A stretch of DNA of 64,000 nucleotides from Aphis gossypii (Eukaryota; Arthropoda; Insecta; Hemiptera; Aphididae). Both the position numbers and the translations under genes were made by a program. Shown here piece by piece: positions 1-11,818 of this stretch (positions are counted from its first letter, which is position 1; every line of letters begins with the position of its first letter). Below the pieces are notes generated by a model. That model saw only the letters and a list, made by a program, of their open reading frames with translations. It was not told the origin of the DNA and ran no database searches. Location: the NCBI RefSeq assembly GCF_020184175.1, contig NW_026083222.1, positions 1-64,000 of the forward strand, given 5' to 3'.

Positions 1-223
1 ATGAGATTCTTAAATTTAAATTTTATGAATCAGAAATTCACTTGTAAATAATAATTTCTCATAAAACAATTTTCACAAAACTTATAGTTTTTTAAAGCTA
101 TTTTTAGGCATTCGAAATATTCGATTTTTTTGATAAAAGTAAGTACATCTACTTAGACTACCTTGAATTTTTTTTTTAAGACATATCGTTGATGATATTA
201 ATTTATGTTTTATATATTTATAG

Positions 224-1831
224 GCTGGTAGAAAACCCAAAGTCGATCCATCTATTGTTGATAGAGAAATTTTGAAAAACAAAAATGAAATTTTTGATGG
301 TAAAAGTAAGTAATACGTATGTGAAGTTATTTATTATATAACTTGCGTTAAATTAGTATGCACAACATTTTTTCGACCTCCAAATCATGTGTGTAATAAT
401 AACACTATTTTACAATTAAATTCCTTTAGCAATTTTTGATACTGTATTTTTCATAACTTACTGTGCAACAGTTCATCGATCAAACATTTTTTTTTTAAAG
501 TAATATTTTTTATCGATCATAGTACCTTACAACTCAACATTAATTTTTTTATGCGTTGGAAACTAATAATTAATATCAATATAATATTATATTATATAAA
601 CCTTTAAATACATACACTTTTAGAATGTTCTGTAGTGTTCTTTCTGAAAAATAGCAAAATTGACCTGTGCCTCTTTACAAAAATCATCCCCTAACATTTT
701 CTGAAAAGTATAAATATTTTAAAATTATTTTCTAAAATTAATAATAACATATCAATCCAACTGGACTATGCACTTATACTGTCGATGGTGGCCTGGCAAT
801 TTTTTTAAGTTCTTCGCTAATTAATTTAAGTTATCTGATACAAATATTGTAAATTATTTTAATTTTATAAACATTTAGCGTAAAAAAAATAAAAATTCCA
901 ACAATAATAAATACATTTTTTGGACAGTACAAAATTGTTTAGAATAAAATTGTGCTTTAATTTATTAGGTATAGTTGGTGTTAATGCCGAAGTCTGGAGG
1001 AGAATTGCTTCCAAATTAAGTGAAGGGATTCAGGATATTGTTACACCAGGATCCATACGTATTAGAGTTACTATGGTGGAAATATCCTGAATATTCTAGG
1101 TATTTTGCCTGCCAAGAAAACTGATATACATTTATATCAGTCAGTAAAATGTATGGATACCTACATTTTGTATAATTTTCAATTAGAGCTTAGAATTTTA
1201 AACTCCATTCTAATTACAATTTCTAAAACATCATTTAGATACAACATCATATAATGATACATCTTCTGACGATGAAAATAATGTGCAAACTAACAATGAA
1301 AAATTAGTTTTTGACATAACATTTTCTGTTGATGAATGGAAATTAGTCCAGCCTCGCGAAACAGTTCATCACGAAAAGAGAGGTTACAGGACTTATAATG
1401 TACTTACTCCATACGAGTGGAGTAATGTTATACAATAACACTTTTTTTTGCACCCAAGATTGCCTTGTTGCCTTACATTAAAAAAAAGCCAGTCATCAGC
1501 TTTTCTGGTATCGTTTTTCTCACTGTTCAAGGGCAATGTACCTATAGAATGCAGTTCATCGTTTCAGGGAACCATAGATTCGGTACCAGCGGTAAATACT
1601 CGGTTTGTATATAACTACTTGTTTTACTAAAATATAAGTCATTGCTTCATGTATTTGACAGTTTTTATTATTTATTTAGAGTTGTTATGAAATGCATCTA
1701 CATCGGCTGTTTTCATGGAAAACATTTTAAAAAGCGGAGACTGATGGGTTCGGAAAAAGAACATGCTTTTAAACGCAATGCTGACTCAAAGAATGGATCC
1801 ATTGATTTAGCAAATATGTTGATGAAAGAAG
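224..1831 (+). pseudogene. 5' exons of a MULE (NOF-like) transposase gene
   Basis: I read four exons. 224-305 encodes GRKPKVDPSIVD and has a TTTATAG acceptor and a GTAAGT donor. 969-1099 encodes VNAEVWRRIASKL. 1239-1590 encodes an acidic stretch, FDITFSVDEWKL, then LPCCLTLKK. 1680-1831 encodes a basic VVMKCIYIGCFHGKHF stretch. Phases agree between exon 1 and 2 (A+GT gives Ser) and between exon 4 and the core exon at 3338. This order (basic GRPK head, W-x-x-I segment, acidic linker, CCLT box, then catalytic core) matches N-termini I know from aphid NOF/MULE-type transposases. The reading frame is broken near 1060 and near 1437 (in-frame TAA, then a T run), so this copy is not functional. Exon limits are inferred from splice motifs only. 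Confidence 0.55.
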
Positions 1832-3337
1832 GTAATTGAATATTTTTTTAATAAATACTATACAGCGGCGTTTCTCAACTAGGGGTTAGAACTGTTAAAA
1901 AGTAAATGGTATTATAGGGTTCTCGAGAACAAAAGCATAATGTCCGAAATAATGATATTTGTTGTACTTCATTGAAATAGCTTGTTATTTATTAAGTATT
2001 ATAAATATTGTAAATTAGTTTTTAATCATATTATAAGAAATAAGTGTGTAATAGGTTTAATAAGACTAATACGAGTAAGTATTTAATAATATTATTATAT
2101 TACATGATTAATGATTAGCGTAGCATAAATAAATACAAATTTCCAAATTTGTATAATAATAATAATAATAGTATACTTCGCAAATCAAAAGAAACATGTG
2201 CAGAACATGGTATATATATATGATAAAATACAAGATTTGTAACTGACATACAGGTAAGCATAGCTTGTGCTGAGGTTTTATTTGGATTCAATTATTGACA
2301 ATAATAAACATTTCTAAAATATAATTAAAAAATTACATAATTTTATATTAATCATAAATTAAGAATTTTAATAGATTTTCAATTTCCACATTATTTATTG
2401 GATTAATAAAAATTGAATCGGAATAATCTGATATATAGGTACCTATCACATTATTTGACGTATATTACCCCAGCACCCCCACATACGATTTTCATTATTT
2501 TTTTTTTTAACAATATTTAGTATGCAATTAGTATGAATTTGTATGGCCATTTTTCAAATTGGGGCCTAAATAAATATTTAAACAGATATAAATCAAAATT
2601 AGAATTGCTGCCTTGTTCAAAAAATATTTAATTTATTGAATATTGTATATTTTGTTACTGACATGGTAGTCAATCGTTTGTCTGTATACTAATAACATAT
2701 TCTTTTAAAAGTTTAAACCAATATAATATACTCATTACACACTTTGAACCCATGTGACTACTCAACCTATATTATTATAATAAATGATAATAATATATCT
2801 AAATAGATAGAAATGTATTATAATAATATTTATTTATTTTATCTTAAACAGTAAGTGTCAAACCCATGTGGATTTTTCATTTTTTGTTTCAAAAACATAT
2901 AGCATCCATAATTCTCTTGTGGGGGGGGGGGGTGCTGGGGAAATGTCCAAATCATTGGAACGCTGTTTGTACTTAGACAGGAGGTCGTACGAATTTCGGA
3001 AACAGGCATACAAATGTATACAAATTACGTACTAAATGATGGGACCGAAAAAATCACCCTGATCCCTTCGGTTCTGGCGGGGGGGTGTTGGTGAAACGTT
3101 CGTCATTTTTTGTTAAGATATTCAAAAGATTTAAAGCTATAACCAGGTGATTTAATATTATTTTCTATAGAAGAACCTCAAATTTTTTAAACTCATAGCA
3201 TAAACTATTCGTATTGTACACCTTTTTAGATTTATATTTTTATGATTTTTTTTTTTTTTGTTACAAAATTACTTTTGGGAAGATAATTCTTCAAATTAAA
3301 TACGTATTTTCTAAATTTTGGTTACGGTTTGTTTAAG
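1832..3337 (+). other. Large intron of the MULE gene, no coding content
   Basis: The stretch begins GTAATT after exon 4 and ends TTTAAG before the core exon; joining the two flanks keeps the frame (GAA GGT GAT). Inside are AT-rich sequence, a G11 run near 2925, a second G-rich block near 3080, and GCGGCGTTTCTCAACTAGG near 1865, which resembles an hAT-type terminus. I see no open reading frame with family resemblance. The G-run blocks recall the G-runs of the tandem repeat at 7.3-8.6 kb. Confidence 0.5.
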
Positions 3338-4814
3338 GTGATTCTATTCCGGCTCAAATAACCACTATTAACGCACTAAGATCTTTAAAGCATAGAGCAG
3401 TCGCTGCTAATAGGCTTCATGCAGATCCTATAATGGTCTTACAAATAATGAAGAATAACACTACATCTATAAACGATATAGGAATCGATAAATTTTTCAT
3501 ACACTTCTGGAGCAATTTGCAATTACAGATTTATAAAAAGTATTACAATGAAAGTAATGTGCCGACAATATCATTTGACGCAACAGGTGCATGTTGTAAG
3601 AGACTAAGAGATACAACAATAGCGTCAGTGGCAATATTTTTTTATATGAAGGTGTAATGGATTTAAATAACAGGACATTCACTGCTCTTTCAATGCTATC
3701 TGAACAGCATGATATTATATCCATAAGCGTGTGGTTGAAACGGTGGTTAAGATGTAATGTTAAACCTCCCAAAGTGGTTATAAGTGATCAATCATTGGCG
3801 TTGATGTTCGGTTTAACACAAGCTTTCACTCAATTTACTTCACTTGAGTCGTATTTAAACGTGTGTTACAAATTAATTGTTCAAAAAAAAAGAAGTTGAA
3901 ATACCCACATGTTTTTTGAGAAATGACGTAAATCATTTTATAAAACTTGTCACACAATGGGGTCCAGTAAAAAACTCAAAATACCCAAGTACAAAACAAA
4001 TTATTACCCGTACCATGGGATTGCTTGTAGTATGCACATCAATTGAAGAAGCTGAACCTATACTTGAATCACTATTCATTATAATTTTAAGTAAATTCGA
4101 CGGAAATATTGAAAATGTAGATACTTTTGCCCCTTGCTATACAGCTAAACGTTATTTGCAATCTATGATTTCAACTAGTGTTTTAGAGATAGGTGACATT
4201 GACGAAAACTCCCAAGAATTAAATAGTACAACAGATTACATATATATAGATGAGGACTGTACTTCAGATTATACTAATACGTTCCAAGAATGGGCACAAC
4301 AAATTGCGAACAGATCGAGAGCTAAAGTCGAGTCTATAATAAGAATGTGTGACAATGCACAGTATATTCCTGAACTTGAACCTATAGTTGTAAGAACATT
4401 CAAAGTATTTCCCTGTTGGTCAGGTATAATGAGGCAGACTTTTGGTTGTGTAGAAAAAATCGCCTCAAGTAGCAGAATAGAATGTAATTTTAACCACATT
4501 AAGCACCGCGTCTTTAAAAATGATCATCTTCCAGTAAGAGTTGATACATTTTTAGAACAACTTATGTCATACTACAATGGTGACCACCTTTTAATTCAAG
4601 GAGAGTTAAATAGCGATTTATGTATGGAAAATGGGAGAAGTGTTGGTGATGATAATAATGATGATTCCATAAATGACTATGACAAGAATTCTGAATTGAA
4701 CCTGGAAGATTATATTGACATAAACAATGATAGTCATATGAGCCATGACATTCATAGCTTCAACGAAAATAACATGAATGATGACAATAATGAAGACGAT
4801 ATTCTACTTGTTGA
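3338..4814 (+). pseudogene. MULE (NOF-like) transposase, catalytic core
   Basis: This would be the DDE transposase domain that cuts and joins the element's ends in the nucleus. Visible marks: the first Asp in SFDATG (about 3570), the second in VISDQS (about 3777), a Cys/His zinc-type box CFLRNDVNHF (about 3910), and a downstream block FGCVEKIASSS...NHIKHRVF. The gene changes frame at a 7-T run near 3640, again at a 9-A run near 3888, and again near 4812 where a TGA sits in the downstream frame. All three are single-base-type shifts. A long Asp/Asn-rich segment (about 4620-4800) separates the core from the C-terminal zinc finger. The domain order matches aphid NOF/MULE proteins. It is pseudogenised unless the shifts are sequence errors. 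Confidence 0.75.
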
Positions 4815-6696
4815 CCATCGCGGACTATTGCTACGGATGTTACGGATGAAACGTCACTCAATAGAAATTATGAAATGCTTGATAATACCAAACAATATAT
4901 AACAAGAAAATCATCTCTAAATGAAATCACAAAGATTTCAAGTGGAACTAATATTTTGCATAATGAACCACATGTTTCTTCTCACAAGTCAAATATCACT
5001 TTAAATACACCATGCTTAATGTGTCGAAATGGTGATTTACCCACTGGTGCGCACAAGTGTTTAGAATGTGGAAAACCAGTTCATCTTTTTGGCTGCTCAG
5101 TTGGAATACCTGATACAGAAGAAGGTTTTGGAGAATATAAACTTTGTCTTGAGTGCAATAAAAAAAAATTGATTTTGGCAGAATCCAATGCAACAGAAAT
5201 GTGGTGTGAAAAAGGAAAACGTAAAAATTCTCAAACAATTCGATCTTCTAAATCTTACTTAGTTCAACAACCCGGGTTTGAGCTATTAGATCTGAATAAA
5301 AAAGGCAATATAATCCCTGTAGTTCTATTAAAAAACGGCAATGGTCTACATACTAGACCAATTTTATTTCCTGGCTTGAGGAAATTTGTTATTTTTAATA
5401 CTTGCTCAGTAGATTCAATTTTATCATTATTAGCTACTTCAGCAGCCGATAGCCCAACATTTAGAGAGTATTTGGTTGGAACATCGACGATGAACATTAC
5501 TTCTAATATAGCTTTACAAATGATCAAAGAAAAAAAAAAGAAAGAAATTTATCTTAATAGACTTAAACTAATTTTACAACATTTTGAAAATAGAGTTAAG
5601 TCTATTGAAGCTGGTCTTAAAACTATAGACGTAATTGGTACTGCTTCATGCATTGTAGACAAAATAATGAATGAATTGCCTTCATTGATTCGAAAGAGTA
5701 GATGTGAAAACAGTCAATGCATGATTCCTCTAATGGAAACGACATCATCAAAATTGTCTCTAAATGTATACGAAAATGAGTTTCAAATACAACATGAAAT
5801 TGAAGATCATTTGAAAACCTACAAGGAAACCTGTTCCTTCTGTGGAAATGAAAGGAATGTATCAACAGAAATTACAACTCATTTATTTATCGAAATCAGT
5901 TACCTTCCTAAAGGTAAGTTTCTAAATTATGCTAATTTAATAAATATTATAATATAGAGGTAGACCCTTAATAAATTTCTCTACAAGTTTAAGGTGTTTA
6001 GATCCATTTTTTTTAATAATAATATAACTGATTTTAATTTTCTTGTAAATAATTATTAACTAAAAAATTTCCTCAAACCATAATTTATTTTAATAAAAAG
6101 TTCTTTAAACTTTATGTCTGAACACGAAATTTTTATTCCGTTTAAATTTTCAGTTTTTTTTTTTTTTTAGAGTCCAAAAACTCAATTCAACTTTATATTT
6201 TATAGTCCTCCATAAACCTGATATATGAATGCCTAGTAGAATATTTTTTGTTTTAATAAGTTTTTGACTATAAAACATTTCAATGTATGAAATTAAAATT
6301 ATTCAATTATGTATTCATGTTACAACCAAGAAAAATTAATAATATTTTTAATCATGATAATTAATCCTCTGCACAGATCTAGAAGCATCAACAAGTGGCA
6401 ACATAGACACAATTCCACTTGATTTAGTTAGACAAAACTACGCTAAAGCCATTTGTTGGTCATTAGTAGACCTCACTACAAATATAGTTTGGAATTCTAA
6501 TATTTATAACTTAAGAGGAGCTATAATCTTTCACGGTGGTGAAAGGTGTGGTTTACGAGCAGCTACTGGACACTATACAACTTGTGCCTTAAGGAGCAAT
6601 GAAAATTGGGAGTCGTATGATGACACAAAACTCAATATAACTAGTTCTTCAGCTACCAGGAAAAAAGACATTGAACTTTTATTTTACAGCCTTTAA
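4815..6696 (+). pseudogene. MULE C-terminal zinc finger plus C19 ubiquitin-protease-like domain
   Basis: Two exons: up to 5913 (AAAG|GTAAGT donor) and 6377-6696 (CTCTGCACAG acceptor); the join G+AT gives Asp and keeps the frame to the TAA at 6694. A treble-clef-like finger comes first: CLMC, CLEC, HLFGC, CLEC (about 5020-5160). Next is NTCSVDSILSLLATS (about 5398), the pattern of the USP/C19 Cys box, with Asp where Asn is common. The second exon holds GHYTTCALRSNENWESYDD (about 6568), the C19 His box. A paired-cysteine finger (CENSQC, CSFCGN) lies between them. C19 enzymes cleave ubiquitin-type isopeptide bonds; activity in this protein is inferred, not shown. It follows the core in the same gene, shifted by one frame, so it is a transposase-fused domain. 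Confidence 0.7.
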
Positions 6697-7042
6697 CAAA
6701 ACATTTATTACTTATCTATCTTTTATTTATGTTTTATTTTAAGTTATATTAGATATTTCTTATTATATTATATACTATACTATATAATCACAAAAAAGTT
6801 TATATTTTATTTTATTTTATTTGTAAAACAACAGCTCACAATAAAAAAATAATTAAAAACTGTAACATTGACTTTCATGCCTTATAATTATTTAACATAT
6901 AATTTTATGATTATCAACTTGCAATAATTGTATTTTTTATAAATCTAAATTTTTTTTTTAAAAAAAAAAAAATGTATTTTTCATGGCTTAGACTTTAGGG
7001 CGACATAAAATTATTCAAAAAGAAAAACTGGGAACCATCTCA
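6697..7042. other. AT-rich stretch without genes
   Basis: Sequence after the MULE stop codon. It contains only A/T runs, including T10-A12 near 6950, and no open frame I can support. The MULE's 3' terminus should lie here or beyond, but I could not match it to a 5' inverted repeat. Confidence 0.5.
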
Positions 7043-7159
7043 AAAAAGACATGGTTGGATGCAATTAAGAATGATATGAGGGCTGTTGGTGAGTACATAG
7101 GGGATAAGGAAAATCGGGAAAAGTGGAGGTTTAGGACAAAGATGGCCGACCCCAAATAG
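7043..7159 (+). pseudogene. 3' tail of a non-LTR retrotransposon reverse transcriptase (RTE/CR1 type)
   Basis: The frame reads KKTWLDAIKNDMRAVGEY, then DKENREKWRFRTKMADPK and a stop (TAG at 7157). This is the standard C-terminus of RTE-like LINE proteins (RPKKRW-x-D ... AxDRxxWRxxxxxADP). Nothing upstream in frame continues into the reverse transcriptase domain, so this is a 5'-truncated remnant, as LINE insertion commonly leaves. No poly-A or microsatellite tail is clear after it. The family call rests on the tail motif only. Confidence 0.6.
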
Positions 7160-7271
7160 TTGGGAGGTAAGTGAAGGTGAAAAAGAAGAATTATAAGGTA
7201 TTATTACCATCAGCGTTTCTCTAGAATCTAGATAGATCTAGAGTCTAGATCATTGAATATTGTATTGTAAT

Positions 7272-8590
7272 TGGTTTGAGTGTCTAAGATAAAAATTATG
7301 AATGCGGATGCTGGAAAATGTTGCGCTGGCATCCGAAATTAAAAAGCGTTTTTCCATCCTTTAGGAGGGTGTACAAATTTTGGAACATGATTACAAATTT
7401 GTACAAATTATATAACAGATTTTGGTACAGGTTTTGAGTGTCTAAGATAAAAACTGTGAATGCGGATGCTGGAAAACGTTACGCTGGCATCCGAAATGAA
7501 AAAGCGTATTTCCACCCTTTAGGGGGGTGTACAAATTTTGGAATCATGATTACAAATGTACAGTACAGCCTAAAATAGTTGTCTTAAACAATAGATGATG
7601 ATAATAGACGGTCTAGACGACGACGCTCCGTCAAAATTAGGAAAAACCAATAAAATATCCACAGCACGTATGCTAATATCATCAGCAACGTACACTAATA
7701 CTAACATAATGCCAACTGTAGTATAAAAATATGGTTAAAATAAAAAAATAGAATGTTAAATTATTATAGTATTGCTTACATTAGATCATTGATAAAAGAT
7801 TTGACGATACAAACAATATGGATAATATTTTTTCTTAGTTACCTACTATGTCGCTTTTTTTGTCAATTTACACACTTCACAATTTTGATCATATTAATTT
7901 ATATATTATACATTTATATATTATATATTATATTAACATATATAACTAAGTGTATAAAAAAAGAAGCATTGTACGTATTAATTTACATCAATGCTAAAAA
8001 CCAAATGCAATTAATGTCTAGGTATATAAGTTATATAATGTTCTAGGATGTTGAAGAATACCCTGAATACCCAACAATAAAACATGAATAACAATTATTG
8101 GACGCAATTACTTAATCATAAATTAACAAATAAAATTTGTTTATTTTATACAAATGAGTTATATTAAGCTGAATAAAAAAATCGATTTTCTCCGGTTTGA
8201 ATGAGTGTACAAATGTTGGTACTTACAGGTTTTGAGTGTCAAAGATAAAAATTATGAATGCGGATGCTGGAAAACGTTACGCTGGCATCCGAAATGAAAA
8301 AGCGTTTTTTCACCCTTTAGGGGGGGGGGGGGTGTACAAATTTTGGAATCATGATTACAAATTTGTACAAATTATATAACAAATTTTGGTACAGGTTTTG
8401 AGTGTCCAAGATAAAAACTGTGAATGCGGATGCTGGTAAACGTTACGCTGGCATCCGAAATGAAAAAGCGTTTTTCCACCCTTTAGGGGGGTGTACAAAT
8501 TTTGGAATCATGATTACAAATTTGTACAAATTATATACCAAATTTTGGTACCGGTTTTGAGTATATTTTCTAACCTGCGGATGCCAGCGT
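7272..8590 (+). repeat. Tandem repeat, unit about 158-166 bp, interrupted
   Basis: At least four units begin with TTTTGAGTGTC near 7276, 7432, 8231 and 8397, with a decayed fifth near 8555. Spacings of 158, 166 and 159 bases separate adjacent units. Each holds GAATGCGGATGCTGG, CGCTGGCATCCGAAAT (a near-palindrome with the former), CCTTTAGG plus a G run of varying length, and TGTACAAATTTTGGAA. Between copies 2 and 3 lies about 650 bp of unrelated sequence (7565-8215), so an array was split or partly lost. The G-run length (6 to 12) explains the unit-length differences. No coding potential. Confidence 0.8.
7565..8215. other. Insert between satellite copies, no supported gene
   Basis: The sequence separates copies 2 and 3 of the tandem repeat. 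A 97-codon frame at 7753-8046 is rich in Ile, Leu and Tyr because of local TATA-rich sequence and shows no family motif; I do not call it a gene. GACGGTCTAGACGACGACG near 7600 is a GC island of unknown origin. Confidence 0.4.
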
Positions 8591-8609
8591 AACTCATCTC
8601 GTATCGTTT

Positions 8610-8695
8610 ACCATTATTATCGTTCGACAAAGCGTTCGTATAAACCAAATCCGATCACGTTCGATGACTGTGATTTATCGTTGAATTACATAAAT
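8610..8695 (+). repeat. Dispersed repeat copy A (partner at 15748-15832)
   Basis: The segment containing GCGTTCGTATAA, CCGAATCTGATCAC-like sequence and TCGTTGAATTACATA is shared in the same orientation with 15748-15832 at roughly 75% by eye. It sits at the downstream edge of the THAP transposase pseudogene. The function is unknown; it may be an end of an element family. Confidence 0.5.
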
Positions 8696-9578
8696 ACAGT
8701 AGAAGCCGCTTATTAGAAATAAATACAAATAAATATTAGAAAGAAACACTTTGGGACCAAAGTGAATTGTCCATGATTATTTATTATATATGGCTTTCCA
8801 TTATCTATATTAAAGTTTGCAACAAGTTCTGTACACATTTTACTGTTAACTGATGCACCATCAAATGTCACAGAACATAAATGTATACCTGTATCATATA
8901 AAAGGTCAATAGCTTTAGTTAATAAATTGGCTCTCTCACCTCCACTTAATCCATCTATTAAAAAATATGCAATTGGCATTTTCCAATATCCATTAATTCC
9001 TACTATTAAAAATAGTAATGCATTTTTAGCCAATGGTATATCATCATTTTCATATGAGTATTCTGCACCCATATTAATATAGCCGTGTATCATTTTTTGA
9101 CAGTCCATTTCAACATAACGTCTTATGCACATTTCGTCAATGACTAAATTGCAGTAAATTGGACGATTTTTTGCCTCATTAGCAATTGCTTCAAAGGATT
9201 CCTTGGTGAAACCTGGGTTCCCATCTACAACCATATACCACCTACGTAGTGTCCTAGGATGAGGAAGTAATTTACCAAAAGTTTTTCTAATATAATTATA
9301 CGCTTTAGGAGAATAATACTGGAGGGTTACAGAAAATTGTTTAATTTCTTCTGTATAAGGCTGCTTTTTTCCAGACAGACCATTTTGAACAAGTTTTTCT
9401 AGTATATCTGAACCCAGTGCCTAATAAAAAAATTAACTTTAAAATATTATGGTAAATTGTGAGAGCCAATTAAAAAAAAAAAAAAAAGGAATAAAAATAA
9501 TAGTAAAATTCAAACACAAAATTATATTATATTAGAACAAGTACAATATTAGTTAAGAATAACATTCAAGGATACATA

Positions 9579-9843
9579 CAAGTGTTTCCCAAACCAAGAG
9601 TCGAACATTGCACTTATGATTACAATTTTCATATTTTATTAATTTTTTTATTATTTATTTTATTTATTTATTATTTGTATTTGTTATTCAGTATTGTATT
9701 TTATAAAAATTCAATGATAAAATTGATTACAAAAAATTTTTAATTATTTATGGCCCACTTGATTTTTTTTTAGTAGGGGTTGCGTACCCCATAAAGATTA
9801 AATAATTTATGGGTTGCTATTGCAAAAAGTTTAGGGAACACTG
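9579..9843. mobile_element. hAT-like MITE in an intron of the THAP transposase
   Basis: The ends are near-inverted: AAGTGTTTCCCAAAC on the left and GTTTAGGGAACACTG on the right. The right-hand part carries GTAGGGGTTGCGTACCCC and ATTTATGGGTTGC, typical of 'good-for-nothing' hAT derivatives. It lies in the intron 9421-10095. I did not find a matching 8-bp duplication, so the exact ends are uncertain. Confidence 0.5.
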
Positions 9844-10437
9844 TAATATACTTAATACTAAATATTATATAACATAAAATATCAAAAGATACATTATTAA
9901 ATTAATATATAAACATAATATAACAAAAATTACGTTGTTAATTTTCAAATTTTGTTGTTAATGACATTTCATTGTTTTATTTGATGTAGGTACTAGGTAC
10001 CTATGTGTTGACAATAACAAAGTCTGGTTAAGTTCTCCCATGAACATGTAAACAATTTATAAGTAAACAATTAAAATTAGAATAATGATGGGTACCTTTA
10101 AATTATCAGCAGCAAAATCTGTCATTAATGACTTCTTCTTCAGAATCTCCAATAAATCATTTAATGTTTCGACTTTTTTCTCTAAACGTTTACACTTTTG
10201 TTTCAGATTTTTATTTTTTCTCCTCAGTTGTGAAACAGTTGTTTTAAGAACTTTAAAATTTCTTGCAGCACGATTAGGTGTTTCAAAGTCTCTTAAACTC
10301 AAATCACCAAATCGACTACTATTCCAAATAAGTTTTTTTTTAGGACATCTAGTGTTAACAAATACCATTTAAATTAAGCTTGAGTAATTTATTATAGGTA
10401 GGTAAATAGTTTTAAAAAATATGAAACATATTACATA

Positions 10438-10930
10438 CATTTTGGGAGAAGTCACTTCAGAAGATAGTTCTACCTTCTTCCGTTTAGGTGTTGAAGGTGT
10501 TCTATAAATCACTCTAGAAAACAGACATTATTAATGTATTTGGTACAGAAATCGTAATACATAATTTTAACTTTTAACAAATAAAATACTTACTGTGAAT
10601 AGTTATCAGTTCCAGAAGTACTAGATATTGGTGAGCAAGATTCACCATCAGAATTATGAACAACACTAAAAAGAAAGTTTTTTTTAATTTTAATTTGCAA
10701 CAATAAATAAAATACCTACATATTTAACATTTTAGGAGATGAATGTACAGCATTGGCACTAGAAAACAGGCATAATTAATATTTTGTATAATAATGCCAG
10801 TAATGGTTATTGGTTATATTTAATTTTGACTTTTAACAAATAAAATACTTACTGTGAATAGTTATCAGTTCCAGAAGTACTAGGTATTGGTGAGCAAGAC
10901 TCACCATCAGAACAATATTGAACAACGCTA
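10438..10930 (-). repeat. Tandem duplication of a two-exon unit
   Basis: Exons 10853-10927 (75 nt) and 10594-10665 (72 nt) both encode SDGESCSPI-S-TSGTDNYSQ and have the same splice sites. Their downstream partners 10724-10757 and 10438-10512 both end SSPKM or TSPKM. The introns between them are also alike (CTAGAAAACAGRCAT, CTTTTAACAAATAAAATACTTACTG). Both linker exons are multiples of three, so extra copies keep the frame. The unit is about 260 bp. Confidence 0.8.
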
Positions 10931-11301
10931 AAATGAAAGTTTTTGTTGAACTACATTTTATACTTAAATTTCCATTAATAAATAAAATAAACTATTCTTA
11001 CAATGGTATAACATCTGGCTTTAATATTTTTCTAGCATTACTAAATATATAACAATCACTTGTAAAGTGATTTCCGCAAACATATTGCCAATCACCAATT
11101 TGTTGCAACCCTAATGCTGATGCCCATTTTTGCCTTTTTTCCAATTCTTAGGAAATCTAACCATCATAATTATTAATTAACATTGAATATCTGTTATTAC
11201 TAATTTAAAATAATCTATAAGGGACTATGACCCTACCTATGAAATGGTAAATCTTTATTATCCTTCGATGAAACATTACAAACTTTGCAAATATGAACCA
11301 T

Positions 11302-11640
11302 AGTTCTAATATAAATATTCAATTTGGACTTAGGAGTAAACTAGTCAAAATAAATGATGAAATGAATAATAATATAGGTAACAGCCAACAGGTACAATTA
11401 CTACAATTAAATTTATATTATTATACAATATACAATAGTGATAGTCATATTACATTTTATAATAATAATTTTAATAATTTATAAATTCCAATATCTATTA
11501 TCTATACATCCATCAATGATAATAATCATAAAATATAATTTATGATAAGACCTCTGCTAGAGTGAGAGGCATTAATAAAATCTGTCTTTCTCTCTTCCCC
11601 ATTCCGGCACACTACCCTCTATACCTATCCATTCTTTATT
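11302..11640. other. Spacer between THAP gene 5' end and MULE terminus
   Basis: AT-rich sequence with a C/T-rich stretch (CTTTCTCTCTTCCCCATTCC near 11585). It would hold the promoter of the minus-strand THAP gene and perhaps its terminal repeat, but I could not identify either. The 63-codon frame at 11293-11484 is the antisense shadow of exon 1 plus AT-rich sequence. Confidence 0.4.
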
Positions 11641-11722
11641 ATCTATGATTATTTGTTACTTATCTCTGATAAGAATGTTTCTATTAATAGTAAATAGGTA
11701 TATTTGATTATTTAATTTATTT
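11641..11722 (+). repeat. Left terminal inverted repeat of SWIM-MULE
   Basis: The core TCTCTGATAAGAATGTTT..ATTAATAGTAAATAGGTATA is repeated in inverse orientation at 15461-15540 with only a few mismatches over about 80 bases. Such long terminal repeats are typical of Mutator-like elements. Outer ends and target duplication are not clear to me. Confidence 0.8.
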
Positions 11723-11818
11723 GCATTTAAATTTGAGTTTATAATTTGTTTATTATTTCATAATATATTAACTTACGTTACATTTTACGATTATTTGTGA
11801 AATTTAAACGCAACATTA

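Larger units (their letters stand above)
8713..11301 (-). pseudogene. P-element-type transposase with THAP domain (copy 1), truncated
   Basis: Minus-strand exons. 11237-11301 starts MVHICKVCN (first Cys pair of a THAP zinc finger). 11002-11156 encodes FPKN then YVCGNHFTSDCY and DVIPL, completing the C2CH finger, but a one-base loss in an A run near 11130 shifts the frame. Serine-rich linker exons follow at 10853-10927, 10724-10757, 10594-10665 and 10438-10512. A coiled-coil exon (about 10096-10354, RRKNKNLKQKCKRLEKKV) comes next, then 8713-9420 with the RNase H-like core: LVIDEMCIRR (catalytic Asp), SVTFDGASVN (second Asp). The protein stops before the insertion domain and final Glu, so it is 3'-truncated. 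The domain order is that of P/THAP9 transposases. The THAP finger would bind the element's own ends. Confidence 0.8.

Noticed and set aside
1865..1884. CGGCGTTTCTCAACTAGG as a hAT end
   Set aside because: No inverse partner or 8-bp duplication could be found nearby.
7753..8046. 97-codon Ile/Tyr-rich frame
   Set aside because: Composition follows from TATA-rich DNA; no start context, motif or neighbour supports a gene.
7272..8590. Spaced repeats as a CRISPR array
   Set aside because: Units are about 160 bp and contiguous with no unique spacers; context is eukaryotic.
10085..10372. 95-codon plus frame
   Set aside because: Antisense of the THAP-transposase coiled-coil exon.
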